NCBI RefSeq assembly: GCF_002008225.1
Contig: NZ_MRDH01000006.1
Coordinates: 1-64,000, forward strand
DNA: 64,000 nt
Direction: 5' to 3'
Source of the DNA: Agrobacterium salinitolerans
GTDB taxonomy: Bacteria; Pseudomonadota; Alphaproteobacteria; Rhizobiales; Rhizobiaceae
The notes under the pieces were generated by a model, which did not search any database, had not been told where the DNA came from, and saw only the letters and a program-made list of their open reading frames with translations. The position numbers and the translations under genes are program-made. Shown here piece after piece: positions 27,151-36,737 of the stretch (position 1 is its first letter; every line of letters starts with the position of its first letter).

Positions 27151-27218
27151 GCGCCCATATCTGTGTTGTGATGCCGCCGCGATCAAGGCCGCGGCGGCAT
27201 TAACTTCAGGGAGTTCTC

Positions 27219-28526
<1,308 letters not shown>

Positions 28527-28607
28527 GGCAATGACTTTCTTAGTGGAGGAAATTTGCTGCCCGTTTAGCAAAGTGTTCCACTAATCTCAATCTATCAAGC
28601 TGCATGG

Positions 28608-29114
28608 CTATGCCGCTCGTCGCGCAGGCCGGCAGAGGATTGCGCCAGCGGCCAAGAGCGGAACAATGGAAAAAGGAAAATAAAGCCCAAGACCGAGAAT
28701 TGCGAATTGATAGACCGCGCCGAGCGACGTGAAGAGTTGTTGGAAAAACCAGATGCGTGAAAAAGCCGGTGCGTGCCATTGCGCATAAAAGATGCGGTAT
28801 TCGAATGCGAACAATGCTGCCGCAACGGCCAGCGTGAAAAAAACGATGGCGAGACAAGCGGCCGCAAAACGTAATGGCCGGGATGTCGAGGCGGGGAGAA
28901 AGCGCAATGCGGCGAGCGCCAGTAGCCAGCCGAAAAAGCCGCCCACGAAAAAAAGCGTGATGATATCGGCGGCGTGGTCCGTTTCCAGCCTGTTTCGGAC
29001 ATAGAGGCCAATGCCGGCGGAAGCGGTCGAGCAGACGCCCCAGCCAAGCGCGCCGAGCAGAATCAACAGAGTTGGAAGAGCCTTGCCACGGAAGCTCTTC
29101 ATGCCGCTTTCCAT
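28608..29114 (-). CDS. Four-helix membrane protein of unknown function
   Basis: A 168-residue protein with four hydrophobic segments (about residues 12-35, 50-70, 80-103 and 130-160). No motif is recognised. The start at 29114 has GGGGGA about 5 bases upstream; ATG 29102 is an alternative with GGAA. It lies between rpe and purB, about 45 bases after the rpe stop, so may be cotranscribed with rpe. Confidence 0.7.
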   Translation of the reverse strand: MESGMKSFRGKALPTLLILLGALGWGVCSTASAGIGLYVRNRLETDHAADIITLFFVGGFFGWLLALAALRFLPASTSRPLRFAAACLAIVFFTLAVAAALFAFEYRIFYAQWHAPAFSRIWFFQQLFTSLGAVYQFAILGLGLYFPFSIVPLLAAGAILCRPARRAA

Positions 29115-29159
29115 GACAATCCCCCGATGCCTCGTTCTGCCGCATTCAGCCGTGGTGGT

Positions 29160-29837
29160 TTACGTCCGTCCGGCTTCGGCTGCCGTGCGCAGCAGGGCGA
29201 CCGTTTTGCGATAGTCATCGACGCCATCGCCTTTGAAGACCGCCGAGCCGGCGACGAGCGCATTGGCGCCGGCGGCGATGATGTCACCTGCTGTCTGCGC
29301 TGTCACGCCGCCATCCACCTCCAGTTCGATCGGCCGTTCACCGATCATCGCCTTTGCTGCACGAATCTTGTCGAGCATGGCGGGAATGAATTTCTGACCG
29401 CCGAAGCCGGGATTGACGCTCATGATCAGCACGAGGTCGACATCATCCAGCACGTTTTCGATGACGGAAAGCGGCGTTGCCGGATTGACCGTGACGCCGG
29501 CCTTCAGGCCAAGTCCGCGGATGGTCTGGAGAGAACGGTGAAGGTGCGGTCCGGCTTCCGCATGCACGGTGATGCTATCGCAGCCCGCCTTGGCGAAAGC
29601 TTCGAGATAAGGATCGACGGGCGCAATCATCAGGTGGCAATCGAAGAAGGCATTGCTGTGCGGACGAAGCGCCTTGATGACGTCAGGGCCAAAGGAGATA
29701 TTGGGGACGAAGTGGCCGTCCATGACATCGAGATGAATCCAGTCCGCGCCCGCTTCCGTGACATCGGCGACTTCCTGTCCGAGCTTGGCGAAATTTGCAG
29801 CCAGAATGGACGGGGCTATGCGGATGGGCAGGGACAT
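29160..29837 (-). CDS. rpe: Ribulose-phosphate 3-epimerase
   Basis: A 225-residue TIM-barrel enzyme of the pentose phosphate pathway. '[14 protein letters not shown]' (N-terminal strand), '[19 protein letters not shown]' (metal-binding His/Asp), '[15 protein letters not shown]' and '[20 protein letters not shown]' (phosphate loop) are all intact. Full length. A common rhizobial neighbour of purB. Confidence 0.98.
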   Translation of the reverse strand: MSLPIRIAPSILAANFAKLGQEVADVTEAGADWIHLDVMDGHFVPNISFGPDVIKALRPHSNAFFDCHLMIAPVDPYLEAFAKAGCDSITVHAEAGPHLHRSLQTIRGLGLKAGVTVNPATPLSVIENVLDDVDLVLIMSVNPGFGGQKFIPAMLDKIRAAKAMIGERPIELEVDGGVTAQTAGDIIAAGANALVAGSAVFKGDGVDDYRKTVALLRTAAEAGRT

Positions 29838-29969
29838 GGGGCAAACTCCTCTCGACGCGTTGCGTAAGCTGCCTTTAACACCAAGTATCCGGGTTTGGAA
29901 CGGCTGGCATCGCGGTTGCCGGGGGTTTTAAGCTACGTTTCCTCGAAATTTCGGCCGCGCGGGTTTCGC

Positions 29970-31049
29970 CTATGGTCTTTCCGCCTTGTCCGCCGGTTCG
30001 AAGCGCTGGCCGTTCCATCGCTGCAGGCGGTAAGGATTGTCCGAAAGGTCATGCGAGGGGTTGAAGCCGAGCTCGCCGATGACTGTCCTGAACACGGCGC
30101 CGCCCGCCAGTATCTCCGGCGCGGGTTTCGACTGCGCCTGCGTGGCTTCCGCAAGGGCGGCAGTCAGTTCCGCAGCCGCATAGGCCGGCAGGACATAACC
30201 TTCCGGCTCGATGCCGGCGCCGCGCAGTTCGCCGGCGACGGCCTGGGCCGATGGCAGGGTATCATAGGCCGGGCGGGTGACCGCCAACACATTCGCGGCG
30301 AGGGGAACCGGGTTGTTGGCGGCGTTCATGGCGTCGCCGCCCATGATGGTCAAAGGAAGGTTTTCCGACCCGGCATCTCTGGCGATGATGGCCACGTCGT
30401 TGCGCTCCGCACCGACGAAGACATGGGAGACGCCAGTGCGCGCCAGTCGGCGCACCAGCGCCACCTGCTGTTCCTGATTGGGTCGCATCGTGTCGGCAAA
30501 GGTGGGTTTGAGACCGTTTTCCTCGAGCGAAGAGCGGATGCGGTCGACCAGCTCGCGGCTGTAGATCGTGCCGTCATCCACAAGCCCGATGGAATGTCCC
30601 TTCCAGTCGCGCAGCATGATCTCCAAGATCCTGTCCGATTCGGCCCTGTCGGACGGGGCGAGACGAAAGAGCGGCCAGCCGTATTTCAGGGCGTCTTCCA
30701 TCAGGATCGGTGCGCGGCTGGAAAGCGTGATGGCGGGTATGGCGGCCGCCTTCAAGGGCGGCAGAACGCCCTGAAGCGTTTCCGTGCATAAAAACCCAAT
30801 CGCGGTGCTGACCTTGGCGGCTACAAGGCCGTCGGCAATAGCGCCGCCGCTGCCATCTTCGCAGCTTTCATGGATTTCGACGACATCAAGGCCGAGCTTG
30901 GCCGCCGCCGCCTTCGCCCCCTGCCGTATCTGCTGTCCCAGAAGTTCGTAAGGACCGCTCTGTGGAGCAACGATGCCAATCGATGCCGCGCTTGCTGAGC
31001 CCGCAAGGGCAAAACCGGCGATGATCGTTAGCAGGCGAAGTGAAAGCAT
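29970..31049 (-). CDS. Periplasmic binding protein type 1 (branched-chain amino acid ABC type)
   Basis: A 359-residue protein with a signal peptide (MLSLRLLTIIAGFALAGSASA). The LivJ-type fold begins 'IGIVAPQSGPYELLGQQIRQGAKAAA'. 'GHSIGLVDDGTIYSRELVDRI' and 'GVSHVFVGAERNDVAII' are the second-domain strands. Unlike usual cases there is no permease or ATPase gene near it, so it may serve a distant ABC transporter or a sensory role. The ATG at 31049 is chosen for the signal peptide; the longer frame to 31109 is rejected. Confidence 0.85.
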   Translation of the reverse strand: MLSLRLLTIIAGFALAGSASAASIGIVAPQSGPYELLGQQIRQGAKAAAAKLGLDVVEIHESCEDGSGGAIADGLVAAKVSTAIGFLCTETLQGVLPPLKAAAIPAITLSSRAPILMEDALKYGWPLFRLAPSDRAESDRILEIMLRDWKGHSIGLVDDGTIYSRELVDRIRSSLEENGLKPTFADTMRPNQEQQVALVRRLARTGVSHVFVGAERNDVAIIARDAGSENLPLTIMGGDAMNAANNPVPLAANVLAVTRPAYDTLPSAQAVAGELRGAGIEPEGYVLPAYAAAELTAALAEATQAQSKPAPEILAGGAVFRTVIGELGFNPSHDLSDNPYRLQRWNGQRFEPADKAERP

Positions 31050-31185
31050 GACGCGATGGAAATCCTGTTGTCTCGGCTTGATGTTTATCGGCAACAACCG
31101 GTTTTCCAAAGGAAAAATATACGCTTCACGGTCATTCCCGGAAAACTATCACATTGCACGCGCGTCGCGCCCTGCCACCAATAAA

Positions 31186-31716
31186 TCAACCTGTCGATCT
31201 TTTATTGCCTTCGGCGTCCGCTCGTTTCGAACGCAGTTCCTCCGCAAGGCTTTGCTCCACCCAGGGCAACTGCGACATCAGATCGTTCCATTCGAAAGAG
31301 GGGCCGGCGCGGCTCGTCAGATTGTTATGCCATCTCGTCAGCTCCGCGAAGCGCTGATCGTCGGTTATCCTGACTTGCTGGTCACGGTAAACTTTGTTTA
31401 TCAGCCTCCCGAGCGGATTGATCAGATCGACCAGAAGCTGATGTGAGCCATGCTCCGTGTTTGTTGATTGCCCGGTCTCGAACATATCGCCTTGCCCCGT
31501 GACAAGCCAGGATATGTTGACGCCGAATTCACGGTGATAGGCGCAAAGCAGTTCGGCGTCGGGCACGCGTTCGCCCCGCTCATAATGAGCCAGTCCGCTT
31601 TTACTGATCGAAAGCCGGCTCGCAAAGACATTCCGGTCATCGATATCGAAAGCTGCCCTCACAGCTCTGAGGCGTCTTCCAAGGTCTGTCTTGGACTCGA
31701 CTTCTTTCCTAGCCAA
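31186..31716 (-). CDS. XRE-family (Cro/CI-like) transcriptional regulator
   Basis: A 176-residue DNA-binding protein. The helix-turn-helix lies at about residues 28-55 ('NVFASRLSISKSGLAHYERGERVPDAELLCAY'). 'FGVNISWLVTGQGDMFE' is the segment seen after the HTH in phage-repressor-like proteins. A helical C-terminal part without LexA-type protease residues follows. It starts at TTG, with AAGAGA just upstream. A palindromic pair of TTAAATCACA sites lies directly upstream, so autoregulation is likely. It borders the AT-rich islet, which suggests acquisition by transfer. Confidence 0.85.
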   Translation of the reverse strand: MARKEVESKTDLGRRLRAVRAAFDIDDRNVFASRLSISKSGLAHYERGERVPDAELLCAYHREFGVNISWLVTGQGDMFETGQSTNTEHGSHQLLVDLINPLGRLINKVYRDQQVRITDDQRFAELTRWHNNLTSRAGPSFEWNDLMSQLPWVEQSLAEELRSKRADAEGNKRSTG

Positions 31717-31727
31717 ATTCTCTTAAA

Positions 31728-31770
31728 TTAAATCACAAATGGAGTTTACAAAAATCCAAATGTGATTTAA
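31728..31770. promoter_or_regulatory. Palindromic operator upstream of the XRE regulator
   Basis: TTAAATCACA (31728-31737) and its exact reverse complement TGTGATTTAA (31761-31770). Extending inward, 14 of 16 bases match (TTAAATCACAaatGGA versus TTAAATCACAtttGGA). Inversely placed half-sites in the promoter region fit an XRE dimer or tetramer operator. Confidence 0.6.
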
Positions 31771-31970
31771 TCCTCTCTGTGTTCGTATATCACCAGTTTG
31801 AAGGGCGTCTGCCGGGACGCACCTGTTTTAGAAGGTTATTTAGCACTGTGTTAAAGGCATCAGCAAGATAGGCGCATGCTTCGTGCTCCCTGCACTGACC
31901 CACATATCGCGCCATAGATGCTTCATGACTCCTCAGCGGTCTTGAAGGCGATGCGGTTTTGAGGGGGGCG
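31771..31970. other. Islet intergenic region, divergent promoter space
   Basis: About 200 bases between the XRE operator and the first small plus-strand ORF. No ORF is supported; a 65-codon minus-strand frame (31923-32120) lacks a ribosome-binding site. It may hold the rightward promoter controlled by the operator. Confidence 0.4.
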
Positions 31971-32024
31971 ATGACAATATTTGAATATATAGATTTCCAA
32001 AAAGGCGGTCACGATGTGCGTTGA
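31971..32024 (+). CDS. Possible 17-codon leader ORF
   Basis: ATG at 31971, after GAGGGGGG, encodes MTIFEYIDFQKGGHDVR and stops at 32022-32024. It overlaps the start of the next ORF (32014) by 11 bases in another frame, the layout of a translationally coupled leader. Too short for certainty. Confidence 0.35.
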   Translation: MTIFEYIDFQKGGHDVR

Positions 32025-32178
32025 GAGACCGAAGCAAATTCTCAAGGTGCCCGGTATGATCGTCAAGGGCCTTGCGATGCTCGTTTTGTGCCCATTCATA
32101 TTGTTGTTCGCGATAATCATGATGGCAATGGTGGCGATCTCTCCTGAGATAAAGCCGCGAGAAGAAAGGCGTGACTGA
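32014..32178 (+). CDS. 54-residue single-pass membrane protein
   Basis: The ORF encodes MCVERPKQILKVPGMIVKG, then a hydrophobic stretch of about 24 residues (LAMLVLCPFILLFAIIMMAM and following), then a charged tail ending KPREERRD. The basic N-terminal side, one transmembrane helix and a charged end are typical of small membrane proteins. GGCGG lies just upstream, and translation may be coupled to the overlapping leader ORF at 31971. Base composition is AT-richer than in surrounding genes. No family recognised. Confidence 0.55.
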   Translation: MCVERPKQILKVPGMIVKGLAMLVLCPFILLFAIIMMAMVAISPEIKPREERRD

Positions 32179-32219
32179 TCAGGTTTTCTGTCGCGAAGGA
32201 GGGGTGGCCGCGCACTAAT

Positions 32220-32372
32220 ATGAATGTGTCGTCATCGGAAAATATGGAGAAAATTGCAAAAGCATTCGTACTTTACTTTACGCGCAGGCCTCATTTGCTG
32301 GTTTTAGTCGTCTCTATCGTCATGTGGGGGATTATCATTTTTTTTGCCCGATTCATCATGTCGCCGTATTAG
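32220..32372 (+). CDS. 50-residue single-pass membrane protein
   Basis: The ORF encodes MNVSSSENMEKIAKAFVLYF, a basic TRRPH turn, then about 20 hydrophobic residues (LLVLVVSIVMWGIIIFFARF) and a short tail MSPY. A strong GAAGGAGGGG lies at 32196-32205, about 15 bases before the ATG, longer than ideal. It follows the 54-residue ORF by 41 bases, so both may be in one transcript. No family recognised. Confidence 0.5.
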   Translation: MNVSSSENMEKIAKAFVLYFTRRPHLLVLVVSIVMWGIIIFFARFIMSPY

Positions 32373-32827
32373 GTGCAGCAAGGCATGCGCTTAGTATGAT
32401 TATTGCATCCTGAAATGCCCACTCAACAGCAGAAAATCGCCTGAAGTTTGGTCGTGGATTTCAGCGTGAACCTTCATGTTTTAGTCACCTATAGAAATAT
32501 CAAGTTTTAGTTGTTCTGCGTCTTGCAAACCGAAGCAGCCATAGTCGTTAATTTTCCGTGGATCATCCTCGATTTACTCTGATTGCTACAGGAATAAACT
32601 CTGTGCGGAGGAGCGACCGTTTTACTTTATAAAACTATCATATTTGTGGAGTAGATATGAAATTTAGAACCTGTGCATCTTGGCCGTGCCTTTTATAGTG
32701 CAGCCCACAAAAATGCACATTTTGTTCTCATTTCCGTAACTATCTGATATATATTAGAAATATATAAAGCTTCACCTCATTGGCAGGTTTGTTTTTCCGG
32801 TTTTTTCGCAATTGCGAGAAGATTTGC
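32373..32827. other. AT-rich non-coding stretch
   Basis: About 455 bases of markedly AT-rich sequence. The only small frame with a Shine-Dalgarno-like GGAG is 13 codons (32657-32698, MKFRTCASWPCLL). A CGCAATTGCG palindrome is at about 32808-32818. No protein family or repeat recognised. Confidence 0.5.
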
Positions 32828-32856
32828 TTGACGCAAAGTAAATGATTAGCTTAAAT
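32828..32856 (+). promoter_or_regulatory. Promoter of candidate small RNA
   Basis: TTGACG (32828-32833), 17 bases, TTAAAT (32851-32856): good -35 and -10 elements with optimal spacing, leading directly into a series of hairpins and a terminator without an ORF. Confidence 0.6.
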
Positions 32857-32862
32857 GTAATT

Positions 32863-33002
32863 GTTTCAGGGGACGACTGAAATTGGCCTTAACCGGCCTC
32901 GGAAAGTGTTCCGATTGTAAGCACTGCCAGACTATATTGCTTCATATATTGTATTTTTTTCATTACGTATAAACCGCTTCAGGAAACTGGGGCGGTTTTT
33001 TA
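32863..33002 (+). ncRNA. Candidate small RNA of about 140 nt
   Basis: Four ordered structures follow the promoter: TTTCAG-gggacga-CTGAAA (32864-32882), GGCC-ttaacc-GGCC (32885-32898), TCGGAA-agtg-TTCCGA (32899-32914), a single-stranded AU-rich linker, then the intrinsic terminator at 32972-33002. The first loop shows an exposed GGA, a feature of CsrA/RsmA ligands. No coding potential; it does not resemble 6S, AbcR or tmRNA as far as I can tell. Boundaries are predicted, not measured. Confidence 0.6.
32972..33002 (+). terminator. Terminator of candidate small RNA
   Basis: AACCGCTTCAG-gaaa-CTGGGGCGGTT (11 pairs including two G-U) with a GAAA tetraloop, followed by six T residues. Confidence 0.85.
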
Positions 33003-33180
33003 TGTGGGGCTAAATTCAGCAATTTTAAATTGAATTCGGAAAGCCTTACGCCAAGGCGTGCTTCCCTCTGCCGTTTGTTGAAAAAATATAGCGCGGAGAC
33101 GGCGATACCGGCTCTCGCGCGTCATTCGCGCGGCTGTTTGACGATGCGCTTTGACTGGCCTCGCCCAACAGGCGGCCGGC

Positions 33181-33615
33181 TCAGTTTTCTGGCTGGCCTT
33201 TTTTCAGGGCGGCCAGGGCGTCCCTGGCGAAGGCGGAGATGGGTTCGGGAAGCTTATTCGGATCGAACCAGCCAATGGCGGAAAGCTTGTCGGGCTCGGT
33301 CAGTGCCGGCTCACCCTGCGCATCGCGGGTGACGAAGATCAGCGAAACCCAATGGTGACGGTCTTCCGTATCGATGAATTCGCTATGGCAGAGGAATTCG
33401 ACGTCACCGATCTTGAGCCCGGTTTCTTCTTCGGCTTCCCGACGTGCTGCGGCGAGGGATGTTTCAAGGTGATCGACCTTGCCGCCCGGAATGTTCCAGT
33501 ATCCGGCTTCCGGCGCCTTCAAGCGCCGGCATAAAAGTATGCGTTCGTCACGCAATATGACAAGGCCGACGCCGACGCCTGGAAAATCAAGGCCGGGCCT
33601 GGTGGTCGATGTCAT
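33181..33615 (-). CDS. Nudix hydrolase
   Basis: A 144-residue protein with an intact Nudix box, 'GGKVDHLETSLAAARREAEEETGL' split as GGKVDHLE at about residue 44 and REAEEETGL at about 59. It hydrolyses nucleoside-diphosphate-linked compounds; the 'WNIPGGKVD' context is common in MutT/ADP-ribose-type enzymes but does not fix the substrate. ATG 33615 is chosen because GGGA lies 9 bases upstream; ATG 33624 has no spaced site. It follows rhlE, whose stop is at 33633, so overlap or cotranscription is likely. Confidence 0.92.
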   Translation of the reverse strand: MTSTTRPGLDFPGVGVGLVILRDERILLCRRLKAPEAGYWNIPGGKVDHLETSLAAARREAEEETGLKIGDVEFLCHSEFIDTEDRHHWVSLIFVTRDAQGEPALTEPDKLSAIGWFDPNKLPEPISAFARDALAALKKGQPEN

Positions 33616-33632
33616 GCTGCCCATTCCCGCGG

Positions 33633-35129
33633 TCAGCCCTTGGCGTTGGCGACAATCAGCATGAAAGCGGGGATGTCGTCGCCGAAACCAACCGGTGTCG
33701 GGCCATCGTCGTGGTCGCGATAATGGCGGCGGCGGTCGCGGTTGTCGTCATTGGCGTGCAACGGGTTGCGGCTGTTGCGGTCGGAATTGCGCGGGGTCTT
33801 TTCCGATTTACGTTCTGCTCTCACCTTGTCGTCTCCATGAGCCGCGACATCAGCGTCCGCAGCGGATTGTGCACCCTGATTGATGTTGTCGACCGGCGCT
33901 GCGTCGCGACGGTTGCGGTCGCGGCCCCTGCCGCCCCGTTCCTTGCCCCGGCGGCCGGAGTTGCTTTCAAAGCTCTCCATCGGCGCGGGAAGGGTGGAGA
34001 GGTCACCGTTCTGCCACTCGATCTTTTCGCCGATCAGCTTTTCGATCGCGTCGAGATATTTGGTGTCGTTTCTGGTGACGATGGTGAAGGCCTTGCCCGA
34101 GCGGCCGGCGCGACCGGTGCGGCCGATGCGGTGGACATAGTCTTCCGAATGAATGGGAATATCGAAGTTGAAGACGTGGCTGACATCGGGGATGTCGAGG
34201 CCGCGTGCGGCGACGTCAGAGGCGACGAGCAGCTTCAGGTTGCCGTCCTTGAAGCTCTGCAGCATCGTGGTGCGCGAACGCTGGTCCATGTCGCCATGCA
34301 GCGCGCCGACGGAAAAGCCGTGACGGTCGAGCGAGCGGAACAGGTCGGCCACATCCTTCTTGCGGTTGCAGAAGATGATGGCGTTCTTCAGTTCGGCTTC
34401 TTCGGCGCGGACGAGATCGCGCAGCACGGCGCGCTTTTCATAGTCCTTGTTGTGCGCGGCGACGATGCGCTGGGCAACGGTCTTTGCCGTGGAGGAGGGC
34501 TTGGCAACCTCGACACGGACGGGGTTCTGCAGGAAGCGATCAGCCAGCTTCTGGATTTCCGGCGGCATGGTGGCCGAAAAGAACAGCGTCTGCCGGGTAA
34601 AGGGGATCATCTTGGCGATGCGCTCGATATCGGGAATGAAGCCCATGTCCAGCATGCGGTCGGCTTCATCGATGACGAGGATTTCCACGCCGGTCATCAA
34701 AAGCTTGCCGCGTTCGCAATGGTCGAGAAGACGGCCGGGGGTGCAGATGAGAACATCGGCGCCGCGCTCAAGCTTGCGGTCCTGGTCTTCGAAGGAAACG
34801 CCGCCGATGAGAAGGGCGACGTTCAGCTTGTGATTCTTGCCGTATTTCTCGAAGTTCTCCGCCACCTGCGCTGCCAGCTCACGGGTCGGCTCGAGGATCA
34901 GCGTGCGCGGCATTCTTGCGCGGGCGCGGCCCTTCTCGAGCAGGGTAAGCATCGGCAGAACGAAGGACGCGGTTTTGCCCGTGCCGGTCTGTGCGATACC
35001 GCAGATATCACGCTTTTCCAGCGCCGGCGGAATGGCGCCAGCCTGAATGGGTGTCGGCGTCGTGTAGCCGGCATCTGCAATAGCGGAAAGAACTTTTTGG
35101 CTCAGGCCAAGATCAGAGAATGTTGTCAA
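33633..35129 (-). CDS. rhlE: DEAD-box RNA helicase, RhlE-like
   Basis: A protein of about 498 residues. Q motif 'PTPIQAGAIPP'; motif I 'AQTGTGKT'; Ia 'PTRELAAQ'; Ib 'TPGR'; II 'VIDEADRMLDMGF'; III 'FSATMP'; V 'VASDVAARGLDIPDV'; VI 'HRIGRTGRAG'. The C-terminal tail (after about residue 385) is rich in Arg, Asp, Asn and Gly with RGG-like runs, typical of RNA-binding tails. The start is uncertain: TTG 35129 gives the family's usual start (M)TTFSDLGLSQ; the open frame extends to 35216. Role in RNA or ribosome remodelling, often cold-related. Confidence 0.93.
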   Translation of the reverse strand: MTTFSDLGLSQKVLSAIADAGYTTPTPIQAGAIPPALEKRDICGIAQTGTGKTASFVLPMLTLLEKGRARARMPRTLILEPTRELAAQVAENFEKYGKNHKLNVALLIGGVSFEDQDRKLERGADVLICTPGRLLDHCERGKLLMTGVEILVIDEADRMLDMGFIPDIERIAKMIPFTRQTLFFSATMPPEIQKLADRFLQNPVRVEVAKPSSTAKTVAQRIVAAHNKDYEKRAVLRDLVRAEEAELKNAIIFCNRKKDVADLFRSLDRHGFSVGALHGDMDQRSRTTMLQSFKDGNLKLLVASDVAARGLDIPDVSHVFNFDIPIHSEDYVHRIGRTGRAGRSGKAFTIVTRNDTKYLDAIEKLIGEKIEWQNGDLSTLPAPMESFESNSGRRGKERGGRGRDRNRRDAAPVDNINQGAQSAADADVAAHGDDKVRAERKSEKTPRNSDRNSRNPLHANDDNRDRRRHYRDHDDGPTPVGFGDDIPAFMLIVANAKG

Positions 35130-35348
35130 AGGAAGAACTTTTTCCGTTCTGGTTCGGTACGATATACCTGCGTGCGCTCTGGCACTTGCAAAGACTTGGC
35201 GCGGGGATAGGCCCAAATTGCCGGAAAGTCAAGGAAACAACGGGAAAAGCACGCGAAACGTGATGCCTCGGGCTGGGCTTTTAAGCCTTGGGCGCATATT
35301 TGTGCGGTTTATCGTTAAAATAGCAAAAGAAGCGTTAAAATCGGGCTG

Positions 35349-36647
35349 CTATTTCAGGTAGGTTTTGAGTTCCGTTCCCGCGATCAGGAACCGCATGGGA
35401 TCAACGGGCACATCGTTGCGGCGTACCTCATAATGTACATGCGGGCCGGTGGAGCGGCCGGTGCTGCCGGCGCGGCCGATGATATCGCCGGTTTCGACCC
35501 TGTCGCCGACTTTCACCAGAATTGCGGAAAGATGGCCGAATCGCGTCGAGACGCCCTGGCCGTGATCGATCTCGACCATATTACCATAGCCGCCGGAATT
35601 TTCCGCCACCGTCACCTTGCCCGCGCCGGTGGATTTGACGTCAGCGCCGGTTTCTGCACGAAAATCGATGCCGGTATGAAGGGCCGGGCGGCCGAGAAAC
35701 GGATCCATCCTGTTGCCGAATCGGCTGGTGATCGCCCGGCCGGGGGCCGGGTTGCCGAAGGGCAGGTTGGTCGCGGTTTCCTTGACGATGTCGAGCCGGT
35801 TCAGCGCATTGTCGAGATTGGTAAGCGACAGGTTGAAAGGATCGGTTTCGCCGCGCTCGGGATCCGCATAGGGGCCGCCAATGTCGTCGTTGCCGTTTTC
35901 TTCGATTTTCAGGCCTGCCTGCCGGATGATGTCCTGCATCGCATTCGCCTTGTCCTCGGCGTCGCTGGTCAGTCTGGCGATGCGCGATATCTGCTGGTGT
36001 TCGATATTCTTCAGCGACAGCGTCACCTTGGAAAACACCCGGTCGGCCCGGTCGGATGGCGTTTCGCCGGCTTCCGGCACATAGGCGGCGTGTCTGTCGG
36101 ATGTGGCCGGCTTTTCCGCCTGCGGCCTGCGTGGGGTCATCAGCTTTTCAATGGCCGAGAGGCCGCCGGAGAGGTCGGCGCGTTTTTCCGGCGCCATGGC
36201 GTTCGAAAGAGACGAGGGCGCGATAGGGGAGGCGGCAATGCCGGAATTTTCGGCGCGCTCAAGCAATTCGCTCATGCGACCGTGCCGCGAGGCCAGCGCC
36301 GCCTGCTGCTCCAGCAGCTTTTCCACTTTCTTTTCAACAACCTGCTGATCGAGCAATTGCCGGGAGGTGACACGGTCCACCTGGGCTCTGAGCGCCGCGA
36401 TGCGGTCTTCATAGTCGTTCTGCATGCGGGTCTGGCGCGCCATGGTCGCGCCGATCAGGTCGTCACGCAAAATGAGATAGCCTGTGGCGCCGAGATATCC
36501 GAGCGAAAAAAGCCCGATCGCGCAGCCGGCAAGCGCCGCCATCCACGGCCGAATGGTCATGTGCCGCACGCTTTCGCCGCGCGCGAGAATGAGCACGTGG
36601 GGCTCACGCTTTTTGCCGAATACCCGGTTTTCCGCCGTATCAGTCAC
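35349..36647 (-). CDS. Membrane-anchored M23 metallopeptidase with coiled coil
   Basis: A 432-residue protein: basic cytoplasmic N-terminus, one transmembrane segment (about 32-58), a long coiled-coil region (about 65-140 and 190-240) and a C-terminal LytM/M23 domain (about 305-425). Metal ligands are visible in 'LHTGIDFRAETGADV' (HxxxD) and 'GRSTGPHVHYEV' (HxH), so it is probably an active peptidoglycan endopeptidase acting in the periplasm. It starts at GTG, after GGAGAG. Likely role in cell separation or wall growth, as for similar DipM/EnvC-related proteins. Confidence 0.93.
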   Translation of the reverse strand: MTDTAENRVFGKKREPHVLILARGESVRHMTIRPWMAALAGCAIGLFSLGYLGATGYLILRDDLIGATMARQTRMQNDYEDRIAALRAQVDRVTSRQLLDQQVVEKKVEKLLEQQAALASRHGRMSELLERAENSGIAASPIAPSSLSNAMAPEKRADLSGGLSAIEKLMTPRRPQAEKPATSDRHAAYVPEAGETPSDRADRVFSKVTLSLKNIEHQQISRIARLTSDAEDKANAMQDIIRQAGLKIEENGNDDIGGPYADPERGETDPFNLSLTNLDNALNRLDIVKETATNLPFGNPAPGRAITSRFGNRMDPFLGRPALHTGIDFRAETGADVKSTGAGKVTVAENSGGYGNMVEIDHGQGVSTRFGHLSAILVKVGDRVETGDIIGRAGSTGRSTGPHVHYEVRRNDVPVDPMRFLIAGTELKTYLK

Positions 36648-36737
36648 AATCTCTCTCCGGACTGGCCGATTTCTTAACGGAAATCATAATTCGTTAAGGT
36701 TAACGAAGTTTTGCCGGAGAGGTTTTAGCCGTGTCAG

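Noticed and set aside
31923-32120. 65-codon minus-strand frame in the islet
   Set aside because: No ribosome-binding site, and it opposes a better supported small membrane protein frame.
32863-33002. Identity with AbcR, 6S RNA or tmRNA
   Set aside because: No CCUCCC anti-Shine-Dalgarno loops, no long 6S bubble and no tRNA-like ends; kept as an unnamed RNA.
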